Source of the DNA: UBA1801 sp035353395
Lineage (GTDB): Bacteria > Acidobacteriota > Holophagae > Holophagales > Holophagaceae
Length of the DNA: 34,389 nt
NCBI GenBank assembly: GCA_035353395.1
Contig: DAOPZL010000030.1
Coordinates: forward strand, 1 to 34,389
Direction of reading: 5' to 3'
Shown here one piece after another: positions 16,479-24,203 of the stretch. A program made the translations under genes and the position numbers. Within the stretch, counting starts at the first letter, position 1, and the number at the start of each line of letters is the position of its first letter. The notes below the pieces were generated by a model that searched no databases, was not told the DNA's origin, and saw only the letters and a program-made list of their open reading frames with translations.

Positions 16479-17852
16479 ATGAGCGACGACCTGCTGACCC
16501 GCGAGTCCCTCCAGGCCTTCTCCGACCACCGCCGCGAGGGCTTCGAATGGGAGCTCCGGAACCTGGTGGAGATCCCGACCATCTCGGCCGATCCCAGGCA
16601 CCGGGACGACATGTGGCGGTGCGCCGAATACGCTCGGGACATGTTCTTCCGCTACGGCTTCGAGGCCGAGATCCTGGAGGCCGGCGGGAATCCCGTCGTC
16701 CTGGGGACCATGGGCCGGGATCCCGGCTTCCCGACCGTGACCGTCTACAACCACCTGGATGTCCAGCCGGCGGACGAGCCCGGGTGGACCACGGAGCCCT
16801 TCCGCATGATCGTCGAGGGGAACTGCTACAAGGGCCGCGGAACGACCGACGACAAGGGGCCGGCCGTCACCGCCTTCTACGGCGCCATCGCCGCCAGGGA
16901 GGCGGGGGTGCCCGTGAACGTCCGGTTCCTCTGGGAGGGGGAGGAGGAGGTGGGCTCGCCCAGCTTCCGGGACACCCTGGAGCGCCACCGCGCGAAGCTG
17001 GAGACGGATCTGGTCGCCGTCAGCGACACGATCTGGGTCACCCGCGGGAAACCCAGCACGCCCGCGGGGCTGAGGGGGCTCATGGGCTTCACGCTTTCCC
17101 TGGAGACCGCCGCCCACGACCTGCACTCGGGCCTCGTGGGAGGGGCGGCGAGGAATCCCCTGTCCGAACTCATGAAGGTGGTCTCGACGATGATGGACGG
17201 CGAGACCGGGCATGTGAAGATCCCGGACTTCTACGCGGACGCCTTGACGCCCACCGGGGAGGAACTGGAAGGCTGGCTCGGCTCCGGCTTCGACGTGGAG
17301 GTGTTCAAGCGCGACCACGCCCTGAAGTCCCTCCGCACCGAGGATCCCCTCGAGATCATGAAGCGCATCTGGGGACGGCCGACCATGGAGGTCCACGGCG
17401 TCGTGGGCGGCTACACCGGGCCGGGGATCAAGACCGCCATCCCGCCCCGCGCCGAAGTGAAGCTGAGCTGCCGCCTGGCCCCCGGCATGGATCCGCACCG
17501 GACCTTCGAGCGCATCGCCGCCTTCGTGGCCGGGGAGTTCCCCGACGTGGCCGTCGGCGAGGGGCATGGCCTGGCGCCCTTCCGCGGCCGCACCACCGGT
17601 CCGCACGCGGAAGCCGTGAAGGACGCCTACCGCTTCGCCTTCGGGGTTCCCTGCGCCTTCACGCGGGAGGGGGGCTCCATCGGTGCCGTGAAGACCCTGG
17701 AGGACGTCCTGGGCGTTCCGGTCCACTTCCTGGGCCTCAGCCTCCCCAGCCACGGCTACCACGCGCCCAACGAGAACTTCGACTGGGAGCAGGCGGCCGG
17801 CGGGATGGCGCTGTTCGCGCGCTTCTTCGAGAACGTGGGCCGCGTCGGCTAG
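16479..17852 (+). CDS. M20 family metallopeptidase (dipeptidase)
   Basis: 457 residues; zinc aminopeptidase/dipeptidase related to carnosinase and PepV-like enzymes. Seen: metal ligand H92 in YNHLDVQP with D94, the bridging aspartate in GTTDDKG (D124), the catalytic glutamates in WEGEEEVGS (155-157), the dimerisation-domain insert with AHDLHSGLVGG, and the C-terminal ligand in GYHAPNE. Architecture and length fit the M20A/F type with a split catalytic domain. ATG 16479, with ggag 11 bp upstream. It is a single-gene unit; its stop is 2 bp from the convergent lolD stop. No signal peptide, so cytosolic. Confidence 0.9.
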   Translation: MSDDLLTRESLQAFSDHRREGFEWELRNLVEIPTISADPRHRDDMWRCAEYARDMFFRYGFEAEILEAGGNPVVLGTMGRDPGFPTVTVYNHLDVQPADEPGWTTEPFRMIVEGNCYKGRGTTDDKGPAVTAFYGAIAAREAGVPVNVRFLWEGEEEVGSPSFRDTLERHRAKLETDLVAVSDTIWVTRGKPSTPAGLRGLMGFTLSLETAAHDLHSGLVGGAARNPLSELMKVVSTMMDGETGHVKIPDFYADALTPTGEELEGWLGSGFDVEVFKRDHALKSLRTEDPLEIMKRIWGRPTMEVHGVVGGYTGPGIKTAIPPRAEVKLSCRLAPGMDPHRTFERIAAFVAGEFPDVAVGEGHGLAPFRGRTTGPHAEAVKDAYRFAFGVPCAFTREGGSIGAVKTLEDVLGVPVHFLGLSLPSHGYHAPNENFDWEQAAGGMALFARFFENVGRVG

Positions 17853-17854
17853 CC

Positions 17855-18529
17855 TCAAGCCTTGGCGGCGAGGGGCTTCCCGAGCCGGACGATGCGCTCG
17901 CAGCGGTCCGAGAGGGTGGGGTTGTGGGTGACGATGAGGGTCGTCGGCCTGAGTTCCCGGTGCAGGCGAAGCAGGAACTCGAAGGCCTCCTCCGCGGTGG
18001 CCGGGTCCAGGTTCCCCGTGGGCTCGTCCAGGAGCCAGAGGCTCGGCCTGCGCACCAGGGCCCGCGCGAGGCCGACCCGGGCGGCCTGGCCGCCCGAAAG
18101 GGTCGAAGGCAGCCGGTCCGCGAGGTCCGCGAGCCCCACCAGGGCCAGGAGCTCCTGGGCCCAGGGCTCGTCCTCGGCCCGAAGGTCCCGCGAGATGCGG
18201 AGGGGGATCAGGAGGTTCTCCAGCACCGTGAATTCCGGAAGCAGGTGCGGCTGCTGGAAGGCCAGTCCCACGTGCTTCCGGCGGAAGAGGGCGGCCGCTT
18301 CCGGCTCGTGGAGGGGGACGTACTCCTCCCCCACCTTGATGGAGCCCTCGGTCCAGTGGTCCAGGGCCGCCACGCAGTTCAGGAGCGTGGTCTTGCCCAC
18401 GCCGGAGACGCCCACGACGGCGCACAGGCAGCCCGCCTCCACCTCCAGGCTGTAGCCCTCGAACACGGGGTGTTCCGCGCCCGGATAGGTCTTGTGGAGG
18501 CTGGAGATCGAAAGGGGCTGGCCGATCAT
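17855..18529 (-). CDS. lolD: ABC transporter ATPase, LolD family
   Basis: 224 residues. Walker A GVSGVGKTT, Q-loop AFQQPHLLPEFTVLENLLIPL, signature LSGGQAARVGLARAL, Walker B LWLLDEPTGNLD and the switch histidine in IVTHN. The pattern is of the MacB/LolD subfamily. LolCDE extracts lipoproteins from the inner membrane. The LolC/E-type permease is two genes upstream in the same operon, with an exonuclease gene between. The start is ATG 18529. Confidence 0.85.
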   Translation of the reverse strand: MIGQPLSISSLHKTYPGAEHPVFEGYSLEVEAGCLCAVVGVSGVGKTTLLNCVAALDHWTEGSIKVGEEYVPLHEPEAAALFRRKHVGLAFQQPHLLPEFTVLENLLIPLRISRDLRAEDEPWAQELLALVGLADLADRLPSTLSGGQAARVGLARALVRRPSLWLLDEPTGNLDPATAEEAFEFLLRLHRELRPTTLIVTHNPTLSDRCERIVRLGKPLAAKA

Positions 18530-18581
18530 CGGGACACCTCGCCGCGGGAGCAGGCCTTGTCTTTCCCCGCGCGCTCTCCGC

Positions 18582-19184
18582 TCATCTCTGCGCCCCTGCG
18601 GGGTCCGGCCCGATCAGTTCCACCAGCTTCCAGTAGAGCTGGAAGGTGCCCAGGGCGTCGCCCAGGGCCGTGTGCCGTTTCTCCTCCGGGATGGCGATCC
18701 CGAAGTGCCGGAAGAGATGGGTCGAGCCGAGGTCGTCGAGGGGCAGCCTGCCCGCGTCCCGCAGGGCCGCGGCGATGCTGTGGGTATCGATGATCCGGTG
18801 GCTGTACCTGGGCTCCAGCGGCCTTCCCAGCTTCGCATGGAAGACGGCCAGGAAGTTCCGGTCGAAGGCGACGTTGTGGCCCACCAGCGTGATGGGGATC
18901 CCCCCCGGGAAGTGGCGCGCGCAGAAGGCCTCCAGCGTCCCCAGGGCCGCCTCGGGCGCCAGGGCCGCCTGGTGGTGCCGCACCAGGTCGATGCGGTTCA
19001 CGGCCATGCCCCCGGCGGAGACCACGTAGGGATCGTGCGCGACGAGGATCTCAAGGCTGTCCCGCACCTCGCCGTCGTCCCCGACCACCAGGCCGAGGGT
19101 CAGCAGGCTGTGCTCCAGGCCGAGGCCGCCGGTCTCCGTGTCCAGGAACAGGTAGGGGCGCTTCAGGGGTTCAGGGGAGTTCAT
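18582..19184 (-). CDS. 3'-5' exonuclease, DEDDh family (DnaQ/RNase T-like)
   Basis: 200 residues, single exonuclease domain. Exo I LFLDTETGGLG supplies the DxE pair, Exo II is LVGHNVAFDRNFL, and Exo III HTALGDALGT carries the DEDDh histidine and the final aspartate. It could proofread or trim DNA or RNA ends; no polymerase or helicase domain is attached. ATG 19184 begins MNSPEPLKRPYLFLDTE; the frame is open upstream into lolC/E without similarity. It begins 11 bp after the LolC/E stop and ends 52 bp before lolD, a surprising guest inside a lipoprotein-export operon. Confidence 0.85.
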   Translation of the reverse strand: MNSPEPLKRPYLFLDTETGGLGLEHSLLTLGLVVGDDGEVRDSLEILVAHDPYVVSAGGMAVNRIDLVRHHQAALAPEAALGTLEAFCARHFPGGIPITLVGHNVAFDRNFLAVFHAKLGRPLEPRYSHRIIDTHSIAAALRDAGRLPLDDLGSTHLFRHFGIAIPEEKRHTALGDALGTFQLYWKLVELIGPDPAGAQR

Positions 19185-19195
19185 GGGCCACCGCT

Positions 19196-20431
19196 TCAGT
19201 CCGCCCGCAGGGCGTCGACAGGATCCACGTGGGAGGCCCGCCGGGCCGGGTAGCGCGAGGCCCACCACGCCACGAGGAGCGGGAAGGCCGTCACCAGCGC
19301 GAGATCCAGCACGCTCAGGCGGAAGGGGACGTAGGTGATGAAGTCGTAGACGGCGCTGGGGAGCTTGACCAGGCGATAGTGGTCCGCGAGGAGGCAGAAG
19401 GGCACGCTGATGCCCAGGCCCCAGGCGGTGCCCACCGCGCCGATCCTCAGGCCCTGGAGCTCGAACAGCCTCTGGATCTGCCTGGGGGTCGCTCCCAGCG
19501 CCAGCAGGACGCCGAGGTCGCGCCGCTTCTCCGTCACGAGCAGCACCAGGCTGGCCACGATGTTGAAGGCCGCGATGAGGACGATGAGGCTGAGGATGCC
19601 GCCGAAGATCCACTTCTCCACGCGGAGGGCAGAGAAGAGGGGCCGGTTGATATCCCGCAGGTCGGACGCGAAGAACGGGCCCGGGCCGCCGGCGTTGAGG
19701 GTCCGCATCACCTCCGCCTTCACGTGGTCGATCTCCGACACGCCCCGGGTGCGGATCTCGATGGCGTCGGCCTGGTCGGTTCCGGCCAGGCGCTTGGCGT
19801 CGTCGAGGTGGATGAAGACCCAGCGGCGGTCGTATTCCGAGATGTGGCTCTGGAAGGTGCCCGCCACCCTGAAGGCCTGCATCCGGGGCTGGAGGCCCGA
19901 GAGGCCCAGCTCCAGGCGCATGAAGGCGATGGCGACGTCGTCGCCGGTCCGCAGGCCCAGGCTCTTCTCCAGGTCCTTGCCGATGAGGATCTCGCCCGGC
20001 TTGAGCTGCTCCACCTGGATGGGCCGGAGGCTGTCGAAGATGGTGGAGGTGCTGTGGGCGGAGGCGGGCTCCACGGCCTTCACCTGGATGCCTTCCGGAG
20101 GGGCGTCCAGGCTGGTCCGCTTCAGGAGGCCCTGTTCCATGCGCACGGGACTGGCCGCCACGACGCCGGGGACCGCGCGGATCTTCGCCAGGGCCGCCTC
20201 CGTGTCCGGGAAGTCGCCCGAGAGGGGCAGGATCGTCAAGTGGGCCGTCGCGGAGAAGAGGTTGGCCTGGATCTCCTCCTGGAAACCGTTCATGAGGGCC
20301 AGGGTGACGACCAGGGCGAGGACCCCCAGGGCGATGCCGTAGCGGGCGAAGCGCACCATGATGCGCACGAAGGCGCCCTTCTTCCGTGTCCTGAGATACC
20401 GCTCCGCGACGAAGGCTTCGAAGGATCGCAT
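19196..20431 (-). CDS. Lipoprotein-releasing ABC transporter permease, LolC/LolE family
   Basis: 411 residues. Seen: an N-terminal cytoplasmic segment MRSFEAFVAERYLRTRKKG, TM1 about 28-48 followed by the MNGFQEEIQ start of the periplasmic MacB-like domain, a long periplasmic region, then three TMs with KRRDLGVLLALGATPRQIQRLF as the coupling-helix region that meets LolD. The C terminus is RASHVDPVDALRAD. Only one such permease is present, suggesting a LolC/E hybrid homodimer (often called LolF). The first 33 bases of the gene plus the codon context are duplicated 145 bp upstream around a repeat element. Confidence 0.9.
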   Translation of the reverse strand: MRSFEAFVAERYLRTRKKGAFVRIMVRFARYGIALGVLALVVTLALMNGFQEEIQANLFSATAHLTILPLSGDFPDTEAALAKIRAVPGVVAASPVRMEQGLLKRTSLDAPPEGIQVKAVEPASAHSTSTIFDSLRPIQVEQLKPGEILIGKDLEKSLGLRTGDDVAIAFMRLELGLSGLQPRMQAFRVAGTFQSHISEYDRRWVFIHLDDAKRLAGTDQADAIEIRTRGVSEIDHVKAEVMRTLNAGGPGPFFASDLRDINRPLFSALRVEKWIFGGILSLIVLIAAFNIVASLVLLVTEKRRDLGVLLALGATPRQIQRLFELQGLRIGAVGTAWGLGISVPFCLLADHYRLVKLPSAVYDFITYVPFRLSVLDLALVTAFPLLVAWWASRYPARRASHVDPVDALRAD

Positions 20432-20433
20432 GG
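20397..20433. repeat. 37-bp duplicate, copy within the intact lolC/E start
   Basis: Identical to 20542-20578. It covers the ATG and first eleven codons of the reverse-strand lolC/E gene plus 2 bp upstream. Beyond it the gene continues with TATCTCAGG on its strand, while the other copy runs into the repeat. Confidence 0.93.
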
Positions 20434-20541
20434 CTTCAGCCTATCCCAAGCCGGGGACTACCCCCAGATCGCACCGTGCCTCGCAGGGTGCTCCCGCTCC
20501 CTCGCGCCTGCCGCGCCACGATCGCGGATGGGGCCCCGTGG
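20434..20541. mobile_element. Repeat insert flanked by a 37-bp duplication
   Basis: 108 bp between the duplicated lolC/E starts: 22 bp, one repeat unit (20456-20537) and 4 bp (gtgg). Read on the reverse strand the order is duplicate, ccac, repeat, cccggcttgggataggctgaag, duplicate. That is the same polarity as the 14.2-kb locus. Without it the 98-aa gene would end TGA-GCCC-ATG at the lolC/E start. Mobility is inferred from structure. Confidence 0.5.
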
Positions 20542-20576
20542 TACCGCTCCGCGACGAAGGCTTCGAAGGATCGCAT
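20436..20576 (-). other. 46-codon bridging ORF across the repeat
   Basis: Starts at the duplicated lolC/E ATG (MRSFEAFVAERY), stays open through the whole repeat (HGAPSAIVARQARGSGSTLR and on) and stops TGA 4 nt before the authentic lolC/E ATG. Its start lies 4 nt after the stop of the 98-aa gene. It may act only to carry ribosomes to lolC/E; a functional peptide is unlikely. Confidence 0.35.
20456..20537 (-). repeat. 82-bp hairpin repeat, copy 3
   Basis: Reverse-strand member of the family at 14209 and 14352. Shared parts: ggggccccatccgcgatcg at one end, gggagcgggagcac in the middle and gatctgggggtagtc at the other end. The hairpin arms (20471-20479, 20483-20491) differ in sequence from copies 1 and 2 but still pair with one mismatch. 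A longer variable section (8 bp extra) lies between gatcg and gagcggg. Confidence 0.88.
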
Positions 20577-20578
20577 GG
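20542..20578. repeat. 37-bp duplicate of the lolC/E start (ectopic copy)
   Basis: Carries ATG and eleven lolC/E codons on the reverse strand, cut off by ccacggggcccc of the repeat. It sits immediately after the stop codon of the 98-aa gene and probably marks the ancestral position of the lolC/E start. Confidence 0.93.
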
Positions 20579-20580
20579 GC

Positions 20581-20877
20581 TCAGCGCTCCATGTCGTGCC
20601 GGTGCATGATCCGCACCAGGAGGTGGTCCACGAGTTCCCATGCCTCCTGGAGGGCGCCCACGAGCATGGCCAGGGCCAGACCCAGGAGGATTCCCCTCAC
20701 CCAGGGGTTCGCCAGGAACAGGGCCGCGCCGGGCCAGTCCCGGAGGAAATCGGGGAGCCGGACGCGGTTGAAGAAGGTCATGGTGCCCAGGAGCATGCCG
20801 CCCCAGAGCAGGTACAGGAAGCGCGCCGACCTGGTCAGGAGGTCCCGGGGGAAGGAGTATGGTCGCGGCGGAGCCAT
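20581..20877 (-). CDS. Small membrane protein of unknown function
   Basis: 98 residues with two hydrophobic segments, FLYLLWGGMLLGTMTFF and a longer one around VRGILLGLALAMLVGALQEAW, separated by a short basic/aromatic loop. The C terminus LVDHLLVRIMHRHDMER is likely cytoplasmic. No family recognised. It lies 28 bp after the TSUP permease start side and precedes lolC/E; before the repeat insertion the spacing to lolC/E would have been about 4 nt, so it was probably co-translated with the Lol permease. The start is ATG 20877; gagg lies upstream on that strand only weakly. Confidence 0.65.
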   Translation of the reverse strand: MAPPRPYSFPRDLLTRSARFLYLLWGGMLLGTMTFFNRVRLPDFLRDWPGAALFLANPWVRGILLGLALAMLVGALQEAWELVDHLLVRIMHRHDMER

Positions 20878-20905
20878 GCTCTAGGGTAGCCGGTTCGGGG
20901 CGGCG

Positions 20906-21685
20906 CTAGGCGCTCCAGATCTGCCAGCCGAGCCTGAGGATCAGGGCGCTCACCACGACGATGAAGACGATCCGCACCCAGGCGTTGCCCTTGCTCAGGG
21001 CAGTGCGGGCCCCCAGGTAGCCGCCCAGGCCGTTGCCCGCCGACATGGTGAGGGCCAGCACCGGCACCCAGCTCCCGTGGGAGAGGAAGAGCACCACGGA
21101 GGTGAAGTTGGAGGCCCAGTTCACGCCCTTGGACAAGGCCGAGGCCCGGAGGAAGTCGAAGCCCAGCACCGCCACGAACAGGAAGATCAGGATGCTGCCC
21201 GTCCCCGGCCCGAAGAGGCCGTCGTAGAAGCCGAGGACGAAGGCCATGGCCATCGCGAGCGCCCGCTGGTGGGAGGTCCCGAACCGAGGGGCGTGCAGTT
21301 TCCCGGCGTCCGGCTTGTAGAGGGTCCAGGCGAGCATGGCCAGCATCACGGCCACCATGACGGGCCGCATGTAGGGTTCGAACCGGCCCGACAGGTAGTA
21401 GGCCATCGCCACGCCGAGGGACGCGCCGGCCATGGAGGCGAGGACGGGGCCGACCAGTTCCTGCCAGGGGAGCACCTTCGAGCGCACGAACTGCCCCGCG
21501 GCCACGGTGGTCCCGGAACAGGCCACCACCTTGTTGGTGCCCGAGATCACGGGCCAGGTGTGTCCCGGAAGGCCGATGAGCAGGGCCGGGACGGTGATGA
21601 GGCCGCCGCCGCCCACGACCGCGTCGACGAACCCGCCGAGGAAGGCGGCGAGGACCAGGAAGACGAGGACTGGGAAGGAGGGCAT
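20906..21685 (-). CDS. TSUP (TauE/SafE) family membrane permease
   Basis: 259 residues with about eight TM helices. The N-terminal FLGGFVDAVVGGGGLITVPALL and the internal repeat LGFYDGLFGPGTGSILIFLFV are the duplicated family signatures; NKVVACSGTTVAA and KGVNWASNFTSVV are matching second motifs. Family members carry sulfite, sulfoacetate or other sulfur/organic anions; the substrate cannot be told here. ATG 21685 gives the normal length, although the frame continues upstream to about 21823. It ends 28 bp before the small membrane protein gene and is divergent from the receiver gene (182 bp between starts, presumably holding both promoters). Confidence 0.88.
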   Translation of the reverse strand: MPSFPVLVFLVLAAFLGGFVDAVVGGGGLITVPALLIGLPGHTWPVISGTNKVVACSGTTVAAGQFVRSKVLPWQELVGPVLASMAGASLGVAMAYYLSGRFEPYMRPVMVAVMLAMLAWTLYKPDAGKLHAPRFGTSHQRALAMAMAFVLGFYDGLFGPGTGSILIFLFVAVLGFDFLRASALSKGVNWASNFTSVVLFLSHGSWVPVLALTMSAGNGLGGYLGARTALSKGNAWVRIVFIVVVSALILRLGWQIWSA

Positions 21686-21867
21686 GGAGCGGACTTGTCC
21701 CGGAAGGAGCCGGAGGCCCCCCTCCACTTTCGCATCCCGGGGGCTGGATGGGGAGGGTGCGCGTGTCGACGATTTTCCCGCCGGGCCCAGCGGCGGCTCC
21801 TCCCGCGGATGAGCTGGATTCATCGAAGCCGATGGGAGTAGAGTGTTCCACCCGGGGTGGACGAGGC

Positions 21868-22236
21868 ATGGCCAGGATCCTAGTCATCGACGACAGCGCT
21901 TTCATGCGGAAGCTCTCCCGGGACCAGCTCGAGGAGGCCGGCTTCGAGGCCGAGGAGTACCTTCCCGGCTCCGTGCTGCAGCTCGTCGAGAAGCTGAGGG
22001 AATCGCGGCCCGACCTGGTGCTCAGCGACTTCAACATGCCGTACGTCGACGGCCTGGAAGTGGCCCGGAACGTCAGGCGGGTCGATCCCGCCATCCCCTT
22101 GATCATCCTGACCGCGAACCGGGACGCGGCCCGGGAGGCCCGCCTGCAGACCATGGGCGTCAGGATGATCCTCCACAAGCCCGTCAGCGGCGAAGCCCTC
22201 GTCGACGCCGTGAAGCAGGTCCTGGCAGGTTCCTGA
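21868..22236 (+). CDS. Stand-alone response regulator receiver protein (CheY-like)
   Basis: 122 residues, only a receiver domain. Seen: the acidic pair in ILVIDDSAFMRK, the phospho-acceptor aspartate in LVLSDFNMPYVDGLE, the Thr in IILTANRD and the conserved lysine in ILHKPVSGEAL. Such single-domain proteins act on flagellar motors, chemotaxis partners or phosphorelays; no kinase gene is near, so the partner is unknown. ATG 21868 follows acgagg. The open frame begins at 21748 but the upstream part has no receiver similarity. The stop is 12 bp from the convergent dppF stop. Confidence 0.88.
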   Translation: MARILVIDDSAFMRKLSRDQLEEAGFEAEEYLPGSVLQLVEKLRESRPDLVLSDFNMPYVDGLEVARNVRRVDPAIPLIILTANRDAAREARLQTMGVRMILHKPVSGEALVDAVKQVLAGS

Positions 22237-22248
22237 GAACCCGTTCCC

Positions 22249-23208
22249 TCAGTCGGCCTTGAGGTGGCAGCGGACGAGATGTCCGGGGGAGGAGGGGCGC
22301 TCCTTGAGCTCCTGGGGCTTCCCGCAGCCTTCGCAGGCCAGGGGGCAGCGGTCCTTGAAGAAGCAGCCGGCGGGGAGGTGCCGGTTGCTCGGCAGCTCCA
22401 TGTTGCTCGAGACCTCATCGTCCTGGATCGAGACGCCCAGCCGCGGCACCGACTCGAGCAGCAGGCGCGTGTACGGGTGCTTCGGATCCTTCATGACCTC
22501 GGCCGTGGCCCCCAGCTCGACGATCTGGCCCAGGTACATCACCGCGATCCGGTCGCTCATGTGCTTGACCACCGCGACGTTGTGCGAGATCAGGATGTAG
22601 GTGAGGCCTCGCTGCTTCTGCAGCTCGTTGAGCAGGTTGAGGATCTGGGCCTGGACCGAGATGTCCAGGGCCGAGGTGGGCTCGTCCAGGAGGATGAGGT
22701 CGGGTTCCGAGACGAGGGCGCGGGCGATGGCGATACGCTGGCGCTGCCCGCCGGAGAACTCGTGGGGGAAGCGGGAGAGGTATTCCGGCGGGATCTCCAC
22801 GAGGGTGGCCGCCTTTCGCGCCGCCTCCATCAGCTCGCTCCTGGAGGCCTTCCGTCCGGACTCGATGTAGTAGGGCTCGGCGATGACCTTCCAGACCGGC
22901 AGGCGGGGATTGAGGGAGGACTGGGGATCCTGGAAGACGATCTGCATGCGCGTCTGGGCGCCGGACTCCCCGGGGCGCCGCCGGCGCAGCGCGCCCTGGG
23001 TCGGCCTCACGAGGCTCATGAGGACCTGGGCCAGGGTGCTCTTGCCGCACCCGGATTCCCCCACGATGCCCAGGGTCTCCCCCTTCCAGACCGCGAGGTC
23101 GATGCCGTTGAGGGCGTGGACATACTGTTTCGGGCGTCCCCGCCAGTCGCTTCCCACCGGGAAATCGACGTGGATGTTGTCGAGGTTCAGGATGGGGTCG
23201 GTACTCAT
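22249..23208 (-). CDS. dppF: Dipeptide/oligopeptide ABC transporter ATPase, DppF/OppF type
   Basis: 319 residues. Walker A GESGCGKST, Q-loop IVFQDPQSSLNPR, signature FSGGQRQRIAIARAL, Walker B LILLDEPTSALD and switch His in ISHNVAVV; the C-terminal oligopeptide domain carries LPAGCFFKDRCPLACEGC, the cysteine cluster that binds iron-sulfur in this family. The segment between Walker A and the Q-loop (TQGALRRRRPGESGAQTRM) looks shorter than usual. It overlaps dppD by 4 nt. Energises import with DppD; last gene of the operon. Confidence 0.92.
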   Translation of the reverse strand: MSTDPILNLDNIHVDFPVGSDWRGRPKQYVHALNGIDLAVWKGETLGIVGESGCGKSTLAQVLMSLVRPTQGALRRRRPGESGAQTRMQIVFQDPQSSLNPRLPVWKVIAEPYYIESGRKASRSELMEAARKAATLVEIPPEYLSRFPHEFSGGQRQRIAIARALVSEPDLILLDEPTSALDISVQAQILNLLNELQKQRGLTYILISHNVAVVKHMSDRIAVMYLGQIVELGATAEVMKDPKHPYTRLLLESVPRLGVSIQDDEVSSNMELPSNRHLPAGCFFKDRCPLACEGCGKPQELKERPSSPGHLVRCHLKAD

Positions 23209-24203
23209 GAACGCAGCTCCTCTTCCTGGACGGACCAGCAGGCCACGTGGTGCAGGCTGGAGCCGCCCACGGGGCGGGGCTCGGGACGCGCGCCGCACGG
23301 CGCGCCGGTCTGCGGGCACCGGCTGGCGAAGGTGCAGCCCGCGGGCAGATGGGTCATGTCCGGCACGGTGCCGGGGATCGCCTCGATGGGCGTGCGGGGT
23401 GGCACCAGGTCGGGAAGGGCCCTCAGCAGCGCCCGGGTGTAGGGGTGGCGGGGCTCGGCGATCACCTCCGCCGTGGGGCCGTCCTCCACGACGCTGCCCC
23501 CGTACATCACGTAGACCCGGTCGCAGAACTGGGACACGACGGCCATGTCGTGGGTGATGAACAGCACGGCGGTGTTCCGCTGCCGGGCCTTCTCGCGCAG
23601 CAGCAGCAGGACCTGCCGCTGCACCGTCACGTCCAGGGCGGTGGTGGGCTCGTCCGCGATGAGGAGCTTGGGGTCGCAAGAGAAGGCCAGGGCGATCAGC
23701 ACCCGCTGGCGCATGCCCCCGGAGAGCTCGAAGGGATACTGGCGCAGGATCTGCTCGGGATCGGCGATGTGCATGTCCTTGAGCAGCCGGGCCGCCTCCG
23801 CCCGCGCCTCGCGCTTCTCCAGCCTGCGGTGCAGGCGGATCACTTCCACCATCTGCGCCCCCACCCGCTTGGTGGGATTCAGGGCCGTCATCGGCTCCTG
23901 GAAGATCATGGCCACCTGGCTGCCCCGGAGGCCCAGCATGGTCTTCTCGGAAGCCTTGACGATGTCGGTGCCCAGCATGGTCAGCGACCCCGCCGTCACC
24001 TTGAAGCTGCCCTCGATCAGGAGGCGCATGGCCGTCATGGAGGTCACGGACTTGCCCGAGCCGGACTCGCCCACCACGCCGACGATCTCGCCCGGCGACA
24101 CCTCCAGGTCGACCCCGTTCAGCGCCTTCACGGCGCCCTTGTAGATGGGGAACTCCAGGCTCAGCTTGTCGATGGAAAGAATGCTGGATGACGGCATGGT
24201 CAT
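23205..24203 (-). CDS. dppD: Dipeptide/oligopeptide ABC transporter ATPase, DppD/OppD type
   Basis: 332 residues. Walker A GESGSGKSV, Q-loop MIFQEPMTALNP, signature LSGGMRQRVLIALAF, Walker B LLIADEPTTALD, switch His in ITHDMAVV, and the C-terminal domain with LPAGCTFASRCPQTGAPC. The start at ATG 24203 (MTMPSSS) overlaps the dppC stop in ATGA; a second ATG two codons later is possible. Pairs with DppF. Confidence 0.93.
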   Translation of the reverse strand: MTMPSSSILSIDKLSLEFPIYKGAVKALNGVDLEVSPGEIVGVVGESGSGKSVTSMTAMRLLIEGSFKVTAGSLTMLGTDIVKASEKTMLGLRGSQVAMIFQEPMTALNPTKRVGAQMVEVIRLHRRLEKREARAEAARLLKDMHIADPEQILRQYPFELSGGMRQRVLIALAFSCDPKLLIADEPTTALDVTVQRQVLLLLREKARQRNTAVLFITHDMAVVSQFCDRVYVMYGGSVVEDGPTAEVIAEPRHPYTRALLRALPDLVPPRTPIEAIPGTVPDMTHLPAGCTFASRCPQTGAPCGARPEPRPVGGSSLHHVACWSVQEEELRS

